From contig CAJUGP010000014.1 in assembly GCA_910586365.1 (NCBI GenBank), forward strand, positions 1 through 45,839: DNA of 45,839 nt, read 5' to 3'. Below, one piece after another: positions 16,603 to 23,710 of this stretch; the stretch's first letter is position 1; every line of letters begins with the position of its first letter. Source of the stretch: an uncultured Christensenella sp. Lineage in GTDB: Bacteria; Bacillota; Clostridia; Christensenellales; Borkfalkiaceae. The translations under genes and the position numbers were made by a program. Below the pieces are notes generated by a model. That model made no database searches. It saw only the letters and a list, made by a program, of their open reading frames with translations, and was not told the DNA's origin.

Positions 16603-17094
16603 TTATTTTTTCTTCCCCAACTCGTTCAGCGCGCCGAGCAGAAAATATTCCGCCGTCGATTGCGGCTTGATGAGAGAACGCGCCTCGTCGGGGGAACACC
16701 AACGCGTTTCCTCGATTTCCTCGTTTCGCTTGATCTCGCCTTCCTCAGCCGTGACGATAAAGTTGAGCATGAGCACGTTTTTCGCATCGTGAAAGCGCGA
16801 AGCGTAAAACCGCCACTTGATCGCGGTGAGGTTGGTTTCCTCTTTCAGCTCGCGCGGAATGGCTTTTTCGGCGCTTTCGCCCTTTTTGATATAGCCCGCG
16901 AAGAGCGTATAGGCTTCGTCGCCGACGTGTTTTGCAAGCAAAATTTTATTTTCCGCACGGTTTACCACCGTCATGGAAACGGCTACGGGGAAGAACGGAA
17001 ATTTGAATTTTTCGCACTGCGTGCAATAGGGAACAAGCCCTTCCGGATCTAAAAACCGAAGCGTTAATTTTTCTCCGCAATCTCTGCAATACAT
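16603..17094 (-). CDS. Nudix hydrolase with N-terminal zinc ribbon (NudC-like)
   Basis: 163 residues. Cys3-x-x-Cys6 and Cys24-x-x-Cys27 form a zinc ribbon like that of NADH pyrophosphatases. The Nudix box is GYIKKGESAEKAIPRELKEE followed by TNL; the family's usual Gly near the end is Asn, but the metal-binding REx2EE core is intact. These enzymes cleave nucleoside diphosphates linked to another group. GGGAGGAATTACA precedes the ATG. The NADH-specific SQPWPFPxS tail is not seen, so the substrate is open. Confidence 0.88.
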   Translation of the reverse strand: MYCRDCGEKLTLRFLDPEGLVPYCTQCEKFKFPFFPVAVSMTVVNRAENKILLAKHVGDEAYTLFAGYIKKGESAEKAIPRELKEETNLTAIKWRFYASRFHDAKNVLMLNFIVTAEEGEIKRNEEIEETRWCSPDEARSLIKPQSTAEYFLLGALNELGKKK

Positions 17095-17127
17095 TGTAAT
17101 TCCTCCCGTAATGCGTGTGTTTTTCTT

Positions 17128-17156
17128 ATTCTACGCTTGTTTTAGAAAATTGTCAA
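17128..17156 (-). promoter_or_regulatory. Sigma-A promoter for the Nudix-HTH pair
   Basis: On the minus strand, TTGACA (17156-17151), a 17-base spacer and TAGAAT (17133-17128), about 34 bases before the Nudix start codon. Confidence 0.85.
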
Positions 17157-17319
17157 CCGTTTTTTATGAATACTTTGTGATAATATGTTAAAATTTTACA
17201 CGATATGAAAATACTTTACTTATGTTTTTCGGCAAAGCGCGCCGTTTTTCGACGAATAAGGGCAAAATCGGACAGGCGGAACATGATAAGATAGAGGAAA
17301 ATGCGCGCGGGGGCTGTTT

Positions 17320-18042
17320 ATGGCACGGAAAATCGTCGTAACATCGGGAAAGGGCGGCGTCGGTAAAACGACGGTCTGCTGCAATCTCGGCGTGCAGCTT
17401 GCCAAGCGCGGTTACAGGGTGATCGTCTGCGATCTCGATTTCGGGCTGAACAATGCCGACGTGGTGCTCGGAACGGAAAATCTGGCCGCGTACGACGTGC
17501 TCGACGCGGTGGAAGGGCGCTGCCGTCCGCGGCAGGCGCTCGTGCGGCATCCGCGTTATCCCACGCTGTTTTCTCTGGCAAGCAACCGCTATTCGCAGCG
17601 GTATATCTCGCCGCAAGCCGTGCGGTTGGTGCTCGATTCGCTTTCCGCGCAGTTCGATTTCATTCTTATCGATTCGCCCGCCGGTATCGACGAGGGATTT
17701 CACCGCGCCGCATCGTGCGCGGAAGAGGCGTTGATCGTCACGACGCCGCATATTTCCGCTTTGCGCGATGCCGATAAGGTGGCGTCCATTCTTAAAAGTT
17801 ATCGGTTCTCGCGCGTATGGCTGGCGGTGAACATGGTGCGCAAGGATTTTATCCGCCGCGGCGAGATCATATCGCCGTTTGAAATTTCCGCCGCGCTGCG
17901 CGTGCCGCTTGCGGCGGCGCTGCCCGAGGAAGACAAGGTGTTTCTTCACAACATTTTCGAGCGTTCGCGCGCCTTCCGCGCGCTTGCAGCGTGCATCGCC
18001 TCGGGCGAACTGAAAAAAACCAAACACAGGGAGGGCGTATGA
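17320..18042 (+). CDS. minD: Septum site-determining ATPase MinD
   Basis: 240 residues. The deviant Walker A motif SGKGGVGKTT (residues 9-18) opens the protein; CDLDFGLNNADVVLG and FDFILIDSPAGIDEGF complete the MinD/ParA core. MinD binds the membrane as an ATP dimer and places the division inhibitor or other polar factors. The C-terminus (LKKTKHREGV) lacks an obvious amphipathic membrane-targeting helix. The stop overlaps the next gene by ATGA, and that gene could be a divergent minE. No minC or mreB neighbours are present. The region 17157-17319 upstream is AT-rich but shows no convincing -35/-10 pair. Confidence 0.88.
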   Translation: MARKIVVTSGKGGVGKTTVCCNLGVQLAKRGYRVIVCDLDFGLNNADVVLGTENLAAYDVLDAVEGRCRPRQALVRHPRYPTLFSLASNRYSQRYISPQAVRLVLDSLSAQFDFILIDSPAGIDEGFHRAASCAEEALIVTTPHISALRDADKVASILKSYRFSRVWLAVNMVRKDFIRRGEIISPFEISAALRVPLAAALPEEDKVFLHNIFERSRAFRALAACIASGELKKTKHREGV

Positions 18043-18263
18043 AAAACGACGCGAAGGAACGGCTGCTCCACTTGATCGAAACGGACAAGGGAGAAATGAA
18101 CGAGAAAAGCGCGAAGGCGGCGTATGAAGAGCTGATGCGGATCGCGGGGGAGTTTTTTGAAACCGAAGGCGAAGGAAGGCTTACGGTGGAAAGCGGCAAG
18201 CGCGATTTACTTGTGACCTTTACCGTGCGCGCCAAACGCGTGAAAAATTTTACCGCTTTGTAA
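18039..18263 (+). CDS. Small protein coupled to MinD, putative divergent MinE
   Basis: 74 residues, overlapping minD by four bases (ATGA), with GGGAGGG as ribosome-binding site. It has the general plan of MinE: an N-terminal AKERLLHLIE helix, then YEELMRIAGEFFETEGE, then two strand-like segments (RLTVES and DLLVTFTVRAKRV). MinE typically begins with a membrane helix, then AKERL, and ends in a beta-strand dimer face. Here the leading membrane helix is nearly absent and the protein is shorter than usual. MinE is the best guess from position and pattern, not an established call; it may instead be an unrelated small MinD partner. Confidence 0.5.
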   Translation: MKNDAKERLLHLIETDKGEMNEKSAKAAYEELMRIAGEFFETEGEGRLTVESGKRDLLVTFTVRAKRVKNFTAL

Positions 18264-18267
18264 AAAT

Positions 18268-18290
18268 AGCCGCCGCAGGGCGGTTTTTTT
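18268..18290 (+). terminator. Terminator after minD and the small gene
   Basis: CCGCC, loop GCAG, GGCGG followed by seven T. Confidence 0.75.
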
Positions 18291-18331
18291 GCGCCTGATT
18301 TTTTACGAAACCGCAATATTTAGAAAAATCC

Positions 18332-18360
18332 TTTACAAAACGTTCCAGATATGGTATAAT
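18332..18360 (+). promoter_or_regulatory. Sigma-A promoter of nrdR-ispG
   Basis: TTTACA (18332-18337), 17-base spacer, TATAAT (18355-18360), about 37 bases before the nrdR start. Confidence 0.85.
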
Positions 18361-18396
18361 AATACACGGATTTCGATTGGGAAACACGGAGGAACT

Positions 18397-18867
18397 ATGC
18401 GCTGTCTATTTTGTAACGGTACGGAAAGCAAGGTGATCGACTCGCGTTCGGCGGACGACGATACGAGCATTCGCCGCCGCCGCGAATGCACGGGGTGCGG
18501 AAGAAGATTTACGACGTACGAAACGATCGAGATCACGCCCGTTCTCGTCGTCAAGTCCGACGGGAACCGCCAATCCTTCGATAAAGGCAAGATCAAACGC
18601 GGGATCGTGAAGGCGTGCGAAAAACGCCCCGTTCCCATCGAAAAGATCGACGCGCTTGCCGACGAGATCGCCAAAAAAGTCTATAATTCCATGGAGCAGG
18701 AGATTTCCTCGAAGTTAATCGGCGAAATGGTCATGGACGGACTGAAAGAGCTTGACGAAGTCGCTTACGTGCGTTACGCTTCGGTTTACCGTTCGTTCAA
18801 GGATATTTCTTCTTTCATGAAGGAATTGCAGCGCATGATGGAAACCAAGCAATCGGACAAAAAATAA
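18397..18867 (+). CDS. nrdR: Transcriptional repressor NrdR
   Basis: 156 residues, normal length. The zinc ribbon uses Cys3, Cys6, Cys31 and Cys34 (MRCLFC, ECTGCGRRF). The ATP-cone domain follows (VVKSDGNRQSFDKGKIKRGI, then VAYVRYASVYRSF). NrdR senses ATP/dATP and represses ribonucleotide reductase genes by binding NrdR boxes. GGAGGAAC precedes the ATG; the frame is open upstream, but the zinc ribbon sets the start. The next gene starts 12 bases later. Confidence 0.96.
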   Translation: MRCLFCNGTESKVIDSRSADDDTSIRRRRECTGCGRRFTTYETIEITPVLVVKSDGNRQSFDKGKIKRGIVKACEKRPVPIEKIDALADEIAKKVYNSMEQEISSKLIGEMVMDGLKELDEVAYVRYASVYRSFKDISSFMKELQRMMETKQSDKK

Positions 18868-18879
18868 CGCGGAGGGAGC

Positions 18880-19920
18880 ATGTCTCTCAAAAAGGTAAAC
18901 ATCGGAAATCTGACGCTCGGCGGGGATACGATCGCCGTGCAGAGCATGACCACGGTAAAAACGGGCGACGTCGAAAACAGCGTCGCTCAAATTCTACGTT
19001 TGGAAAAAGCGGGGTGCGATATCGTGCGCGTCGCCGTTGCGGACGAGGAGGACGCCGCGGCGCTCTCTTATATTAAACCGCGCGTCGGCGTTCCGCTTGT
19101 TGCGGACGTGCATTTTTCGGCGCGGCTTGCCGTGCTTGCCGTCGAAAACGGCGCGGATAAGCTGCGCATCAACCCCGGTAATATCGGCGGGGAACGGGAA
19201 ATCGCGCTCGTTGCCGACTGCGTAAAAGCGCACGGCGTTCCCGTGCGCGTCGGGTCGAATACGGGCAGCATCGAACGGCATTTCCTCGAACGGTACGGGC
19301 GCAGCCCCGCGGCGCTCGTCGAGAGCGCATTGTACAACGTTTCCGTGCTCGAACGGCACGGCGTAGAGAACATCGTTCTCTCCGTCAAAGCGTCGAGCGT
19401 ACCGTTTACGGTGGAAGCGTATACGCTTTTGTCCCGCAAGACCGATTATCCGCTGCATTTGGGCGTGACCGAAGCGGGCGGGGAGCGCATGGGCATCGTC
19501 AAGAGCGCGGCGGGAATCGGCGCGCTGCTCTTAACCGGCATCGGGGATACTATCCGCGTTTCGCTCAGCTGCGATCCCGTAAAAGAAGTGATTGCCGCGC
19601 ACGATATTCTGCGCGCCGTCGGAAGAGAAACGGAGTTTGTCGACGTCGTTTCCTGTCCGACCTGCGGGCGCTGTTCGTACGACTGTTTAACGCTTGCCGC
19701 AAAGGTGGAAGAGCGCACGCGCGGCGTAAAAAAGAAGCGGAAGGTCGCGGTCATGGGCTGCGTGGTGAACGGACCGGGCGAAGCGCGCGACTGCGATTTA
19801 GGGATTGCGGGCGGAAAAGAGTATTGCGTTATCATGCAAAAAGGCAAGAGCGACGAACGCGTGCCCGCCGCGCAGGCGGAAGCGGCGTTTTTTGAACGGT
19901 TGGAAGAGATATTAAAATGA
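18880..19920 (+). CDS. ispG: 4-hydroxy-3-methylbut-2-enyl diphosphate synthase (flavodoxin/ferredoxin)
   Basis: 346 residues. It carries out the [4Fe-4S]-dependent sixth step of the MEP isoprenoid pathway. The TIM-barrel part has IAVQSMTTVKTGDVE and LRINPGNIGG. The cluster-binding Cys lie in SCPTCGRCSYDC and GCVVNGPGEARDCDLGIAGG. GGAGGGA precedes the ATG. The stop overlaps the start of the PolC-like gene (ATGA), as in the usual Firmicutes ispG-polC-rimP order. Confidence 0.96.
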   Translation: MSLKKVNIGNLTLGGDTIAVQSMTTVKTGDVENSVAQILRLEKAGCDIVRVAVADEEDAAALSYIKPRVGVPLVADVHFSARLAVLAVENGADKLRINPGNIGGEREIALVADCVKAHGVPVRVGSNTGSIERHFLERYGRSPAALVESALYNVSVLERHGVENIVLSVKASSVPFTVEAYTLLSRKTDYPLHLGVTEAGGERMGIVKSAAGIGALLLTGIGDTIRVSLSCDPVKEVIAAHDILRAVGRETEFVDVVSCPTCGRCSYDCLTLAAKVEERTRGVKKKRKVAVMGCVVNGPGEARDCDLGIAGGKEYCVIMQKGKSDERVPAAQAEAAFFERLEEILK

Positions 19921-21413
19921 AGAGTGTGGAATATTTACGCGAAATAAGAGAGTCGGGCGGGCTGAAAAATGCCGTGCTTGTCAAGATCGAGGCGGCGGGG
20001 GATGAAATTACCTTCCGCCTGCATACCGATAGCACGTATACCGACGCGGACGTGGAACACGCGCGCGCCGTTACGGCGCGCTATATGCCCGCGGGGTATC
20101 GGGCGGAAGTGAAAATCATGAAATCGGTGCCCAACGCCGATACGGTGCGGACGTTTCTGCTCGATAAACTTAAAACCATGTATCCCGCCGCGGCGGCGTT
20201 CGTTTCGCCCGAGGACGTGAGCGTTCAAGCGGGGAAGGGCGGCGGAAGTTTTACGATCGGTTCGGCGGCGGACCGCGTTTCGGATGAGATCGCCGACGTG
20301 CTTTGCCGCGAAACGGCGCGCAATTTCTGCGGCAGCTGGACGGGCGAACTTCTTTCCGTCAAAAAGGATCTGGGCGATATCGTTCCGGCGGAAACGGTGG
20401 AAGAATACGTGATGCAAGCGCGCTTTTTCCCCGTAACGGAATACGTTGCGATCGACGGCGCGTCGCCCAAGGAAGCGCTTTATCTTGCCGATCTCAACAG
20501 CGAGGCGAAGGGCATTGCGGTGTGCGGCATGGTCAATTACGTCGAAGAGCGCGTCACGAAGGCGGGCAAGCCGTTTTTTTTGTTTACCGTTTCCGACGGC
20601 ACGAGTCAGATCCGCGCCTCGTATTTTTCCCGCAAAAGCACGCTCGAAAAGGTGCGTTCGGTGAAGCAGGGCGATTCTATTTGTCTTACGGGCGATAACG
20701 AGCTTTACAACGGCACGCTTTCTTTCCGCGCCAAAGACGTGGACTTCGGCAGACCGCCGCAGAATTTCGTGCCCGTTATGCGTCCTTCCCGTCCCGTGCC
20801 CGCGCAGTATAAAGCGGTGTTTCCCGTTTCGGCGGTCGAATACGTGCAGGCGGAGCTGTTTTCCGACGAACAGTATCCCGCCGCGTTCGAGAATACGGAA
20901 TTCGTCGTGTTCGACTTGGAAACGACGGGGCTTTCCAATTCCAATCCCGACCATATGGACAGGATCATCGAGATCGGCGCGGTGAAGCTGAGCGGGGGCA
21001 AGATAACCGAAAAGTTCTCTTCTTTTGTCGCCTGCCCCGTCAAGCTCAGCGAAGAGATCATCGGGATCACGGGCATTACCGACGATATGCTGCGCGGCGC
21101 GCCCGACATTAAAGACGTTGTCGCCGATTTTTATAAATTCGCCTACGGCAGCATTCTCGTGGGGCATAACGTGCAGTTCGACTGGAAGTTTATCCGTTAC
21201 TACGGCGAAAAAGAGGGGTTCTTATTCGATCAGCGGCAATACGATACGATTGCGTTTGCGCAGGAGCTGCTACGGCTGAGCAATTACAAACTCAATACGG
21301 TCGCCGATCATTTCGGGTTTACGTTCAACCACCACCGCGCTTACGACGACGCGTTCGTCACGGCGAAAATTTTTAAGGAGCTGGTGCGGATAAAAGGCGG
21401 GTTGCCGCGGTAA
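19917..21413 (+). CDS. PolC-derived protein lacking PHP and polymerase domains: N-terminal domain, OB fold, DnaQ-type 3'-5' exonuclease
   Basis: 498 residues at the position normally held by polC. Residues of about 1-185 resemble the PolC N-terminal domains. Residues 195-275 are an OB fold (GIAVCGMVNYVEERVTKAGK, then GTLSFRAKDVDFG). From about 330 comes a complete DEDDh exonuclease: Exo I FDLETTGL (Asp333, Glu335), Exo II GHNVQFDWKF, Exo III HHRAYDD. In full PolC the exonuclease is inserted in a PHP domain and followed by about 900 residues of polymerase; here neither PHP part nor polymerase is present, and a promoter for rimP follows at once. It probably retains nuclease activity. A repair or proofreading role is inference. 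Confidence 0.82.
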   Translation: MKSVEYLREIRESGGLKNAVLVKIEAAGDEITFRLHTDSTYTDADVEHARAVTARYMPAGYRAEVKIMKSVPNADTVRTFLLDKLKTMYPAAAAFVSPEDVSVQAGKGGGSFTIGSAADRVSDEIADVLCRETARNFCGSWTGELLSVKKDLGDIVPAETVEEYVMQARFFPVTEYVAIDGASPKEALYLADLNSEAKGIAVCGMVNYVEERVTKAGKPFFLFTVSDGTSQIRASYFSRKSTLEKVRSVKQGDSICLTGDNELYNGTLSFRAKDVDFGRPPQNFVPVMRPSRPVPAQYKAVFPVSAVEYVQAELFSDEQYPAAFENTEFVVFDLETTGLSNSNPDHMDRIIEIGAVKLSGGKITEKFSSFVACPVKLSEEIIGITGITDDMLRGAPDIKDVVADFYKFAYGSILVGHNVQFDWKFIRYYGEKEGFLFDQRQYDTIAFAQELLRLSNYKLNTVADHFGFTFNHHRAYDDAFVTAKIFKELVRIKGGLPR

Positions 21414-21445
21414 CAACGAAATAACAAAAATCTTGAAAAAAATGC

Positions 21446-21474
21446 TTGCAAATTTTTTGCGGGCATGGTATAAT
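21446..21474 (+). promoter_or_regulatory. Sigma-A promoter of the rimP-nusA-infB operon
   Basis: TTGCAA (21446-21451), 17-base spacer, TATAAT (21469-21474). It gives a leader of about 65 bases. Confidence 0.85.
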
Positions 21475-21498
21475 ACAATCGCTTAATCACGAAAGGGG

Positions 21499-21523
21499 TT
21501 GAGAGCGGGTCTCCCGCTCTCAA
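21499..21523 (+). promoter_or_regulatory. Strong hairpin in the rimP leader
   Basis: TTGAGAGCGGG, loop TCT, CCCGCTCTCAA: eleven perfect pairs. No T-run follows (TATTCATATTATAAGG), so it is not a simple terminator. It sits just before the ribosome-binding site and could be a NusA-dependent pause or a processing site that sets operon expression. Confidence 0.55.
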
Positions 21524-21546
21524 TATTCATATTATAAGGAGTTTTT

Positions 21547-22002
21547 ATGCAGGTAAAACCGATTGCCGAAGTTATCGCGTTTTTACAGCCGATCGCAAAC
21601 CGCGTCGGCGTGGAAATCATCGACGCGCAATGGAACGCGCGCGAAAAATCGCTTACCGTGTTTATCGACAGGGAGGGCGGCGTCGACATGAATCTTTGCG
21701 AAGCCTTCCACCGCGCGATCGACGAACCGCTCGACGAGCTTGACCCCACTTACGGCGCAGAGTATACGCTCAACTGTTCGTCCGCGGGGCTGGACCGTCC
21801 TTTTAAGACCGAGCGCGACTTTATAAAACATATCGGCGAAAAAATCGAGGTGCATTTTTATGCGCCGTTCGAGGGCAAGAAGTATTACGAGGGCGAACTG
21901 CTCTCTTTTACGGAAGGCGTGATCAGCCTCAAAGCGGATAAGAAAATCATCGAAATTCCCTTCGATAAGACGGCAAAGGTCTGCCTGCTTATCGAAGTTT
22001 AA
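21547..22002 (+). CDS. rimP: Ribosome maturation factor RimP
   Basis: 151 residues, family length. Landmarks are the N-terminal domain with GVEIIDAQW and LTVFIDREGGVDMNLCEAF, and the hinge motif EYTLNCSSAGLDRPFK. A C-terminal SH3-like domain follows. It assists 30S maturation. AAGGAG lies six bases before the ATG. First gene of the operon. Confidence 0.95.
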   Translation: MQVKPIAEVIAFLQPIANRVGVEIIDAQWNAREKSLTVFIDREGGVDMNLCEAFHRAIDEPLDELDPTYGAEYTLNCSSAGLDRPFKTERDFIKHIGEKIEVHFYAPFEGKKYYEGELLSFTEGVISLKADKKIIEIPFDKTAKVCLLIEV

Positions 22003-22032
22003 CGAAAATATCATTACGGGAGATTTACGGTT

Positions 22033-23154
22033 ATGGTAAACAAAGACTTTTTTCAGGCGCTTGCGGATTTGGAACGGGAGCGCGGCATAAGCGAAGAAAT
22101 TTTCATCGACGCTCTTTCGAGCGCGCTTGCTTCCGCTTACAAAAAGATGCTCGGCGACGAAGGCGAAGTCGAGGTTCGTTTGAATCCCGATAAAAACACG
22201 ATCCGCTTTTTCCTCAGCCAAACGGTGATCGAGGACGATGCCGATTTAGGCGACGGGCAAATTTTCTTAAAAGACGCGCTTACCAAAAAGAAGAGCGTGA
22301 AAGTGGGCGACGTCGTGTGCGAGGAATTCGTTCCGAAGGATTTTTCGCGTATCGCGGCGCAGACGGCGAAACAGGTCATTCTGCAAAAGCTGCATGAAAC
22401 CGAGCGCGAGAACACGCTTTCGGAGTTTACCGACAAAGAGGGCGAACTCATGACGGGGCTTGTGCGCAAGGTCGACGTCAACAACGTTTATATCGAACTC
22501 GGAAAAGGTCAGATCGAAGGTTTGATGCTGCCGCAAGATCAGGTGCCCGGCGAAAAATATATCGTGGGCGATAAGATCAAGGTATTTGTTAAACGGGTGC
22601 GCAGCGGCGGCAAGAACGCGCAGGTGCTCGTTTCCCGTTCCGCTCCCGGTTTGGTGAAGCGTCTGTTCGAGGAAGAAGTGCCCGAAATCAAATCGGGCGC
22701 GGTGACGGTGAAGTCGATCGCGCGCGAAGCGGGGCACAGAACCAAAATCGCAATCAGCGCGGAGGACGCGCGCATCGATCCCGTGGGCGCGTGCGTGGGC
22801 AACAAGGGCGCGCGCGTGAACGCTGTCGTCGCGGAGCTGGGCGGCGAAAAAATCGACATCATTCTTTGGAGCGAAAATCCGCTCGAATTTATCGCAAAGG
22901 CGCTCTCGCCCGCAACCGTCGTTTCGGTCACGCAGCTGCGCGAGAAGGAAGCGCTTGCCGTCGTTCCCGACGATAAGCTTTCGCTTGCGATCGGCAGAGA
23001 GGGGCAGAACGCCCGCCTTGCCGCCCGTTTGACGGGGTGGAAGATCGACGTCAAGAGCGAATCGGTCGCAGAGAGTTTGAATCTGCTTGCGGGGCTTGAC
23101 GACGCCGCGGCGGAAACGCCCGCCGAGGAAGAACAGGGCGGCGCGGAGGAGTAA
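22033..23154 (+). CDS. nusA: Transcription termination/antitermination factor NusA
   Basis: 373 residues, the short Firmicutes form. It has an N-terminal RNA-polymerase-binding domain (LSSALASAYKKMLGD), an S1 domain (GELMTGLVRKVDVNNVYIEL) and two KH domains (DPVGACVGNKGARVNAV, then KLSLAIGREGQNARLAARL). The acidic tail is AEEEQGGAEE. It modulates pausing and termination and may regulate its own operon. GGGAGATTT precedes the ATG; ylxR follows after three bases. Confidence 0.96.
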   Translation: MVNKDFFQALADLERERGISEEIFIDALSSALASAYKKMLGDEGEVEVRLNPDKNTIRFFLSQTVIEDDADLGDGQIFLKDALTKKKSVKVGDVVCEEFVPKDFSRIAAQTAKQVILQKLHETERENTLSEFTDKEGELMTGLVRKVDVNNVYIELGKGQIEGLMLPQDQVPGEKYIVGDKIKVFVKRVRSGGKNAQVLVSRSAPGLVKRLFEEEVPEIKSGAVTVKSIAREAGHRTKIAISAEDARIDPVGACVGNKGARVNAVVAELGGEKIDIILWSENPLEFIAKALSPATVVSVTQLREKEALAVVPDDKLSLAIGREGQNARLAARLTGWKIDVKSESVAESLNLLAGLDDAAAETPAEEEQGGAEE

Positions 23155-23157
23155 ACG

Positions 23158-23430
23158 TTGAAACCGAGGAAGATCCCGCTCAGAACGTGCATCGCTTGCA
23201 GGCAGGAAAAAGAAAAGCGCGAAATGCTGCGCATCGTGCGCAACGCGCAGGGGGAAATCTCGCTCGACTTTTCGGGCAAGCTCCCGGGGCGCGGCGCTTA
23301 TATCTGCAACGGCGAGGCATGTATCAAAAAACTGCGTAAGCAGCGGCTGCTGCACAAAACCTTTTCGCAGGAAGTTCCCGAGGAAGTGTATGTGCGTATC
23401 GAGGAGGAATTTCTTGGCTCAAACGGATAA
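23158..23430 (+). CDS. ylxR: YlxR/RnpM-family RNA-binding protein
   Basis: 90 residues with a TTG start at 23158, chosen from GGAGGAG eight bases upstream. Signature residues are RTCIACRQEKEKREMLRIVR and GRGAYIC. The family binds RNase P RNA in Bacillus (RnpM). It has the usual position between nusA and the L7Ae-like gene, and its end overlaps the next start. Confidence 0.94.
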   Translation: MKPRKIPLRTCIACRQEKEKREMLRIVRNAQGEISLDFSGKLPGRGAYICNGEACIKKLRKQRLLHKTFSQEVPEEVYVRIEEEFLGSNG

Positions 23431-23707
23431 AACGGCGGCATACCTCGGGCTTTGCCGTAAAGCGGGGAAGCTCACGCTGGGCGTAAACGCCGTGCAAACG
23501 CTTCGCGGCGGCGTCCATTTGCTCATCGCGGATGAAAAAGTTGCGCAAAATTCAAGGCGCGAGATAGAAAAATTGCAAAAAAAATTCGGCTGTCCGTTGA
23601 TTTTTATATCCGATTTGGGCGAAAAAACGGGCGCGCCGATGCGCATGTTAGCTGCGGTGCGCGAGGAGCATCTCGCGCGGGCGATCATGTCGGCTTGTAA
23701 GGAGTAG
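23414..23707 (+). CDS. ylxQ: L7Ae-family ribosomal protein YlxQ-like
   Basis: 97 residues of the L7Ae/L30e/S12e/Gadd45 fold (YLGLCRKAGKLTLGVNAV, then LLIADEKVAQNSRR). It is likely a kink-turn RNA-binding protein. The TTG start at 23414 lies within ylxR and is preceded by GAGGAGGAA. It ends in TAG, the only gene-terminal TAG noticed in the window besides the internal one at 10677. Confidence 0.93.
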   Translation: MAQTDKTAAYLGLCRKAGKLTLGVNAVQTLRGGVHLLIADEKVAQNSRREIEKLQKKFGCPLIFISDLGEKTGAPMRMLAAVREEHLARAIMSACKE

Positions 23708-23710
23708 AGA

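Noticed and set aside
17225..17260. Terminator-like CGGC/GCCG plus T-run upstream of minD
   Set aside because: Only four pairs with a seven-base loop, and no transcript is obvious that it would end; not listed as a feature.
21414..21546. Frameshifted remainder of PolC after the exonuclease domain
   Set aside because: The interval holds a clean promoter and a leader hairpin and then rimP; no PHP or polymerase motif is readable in any frame.
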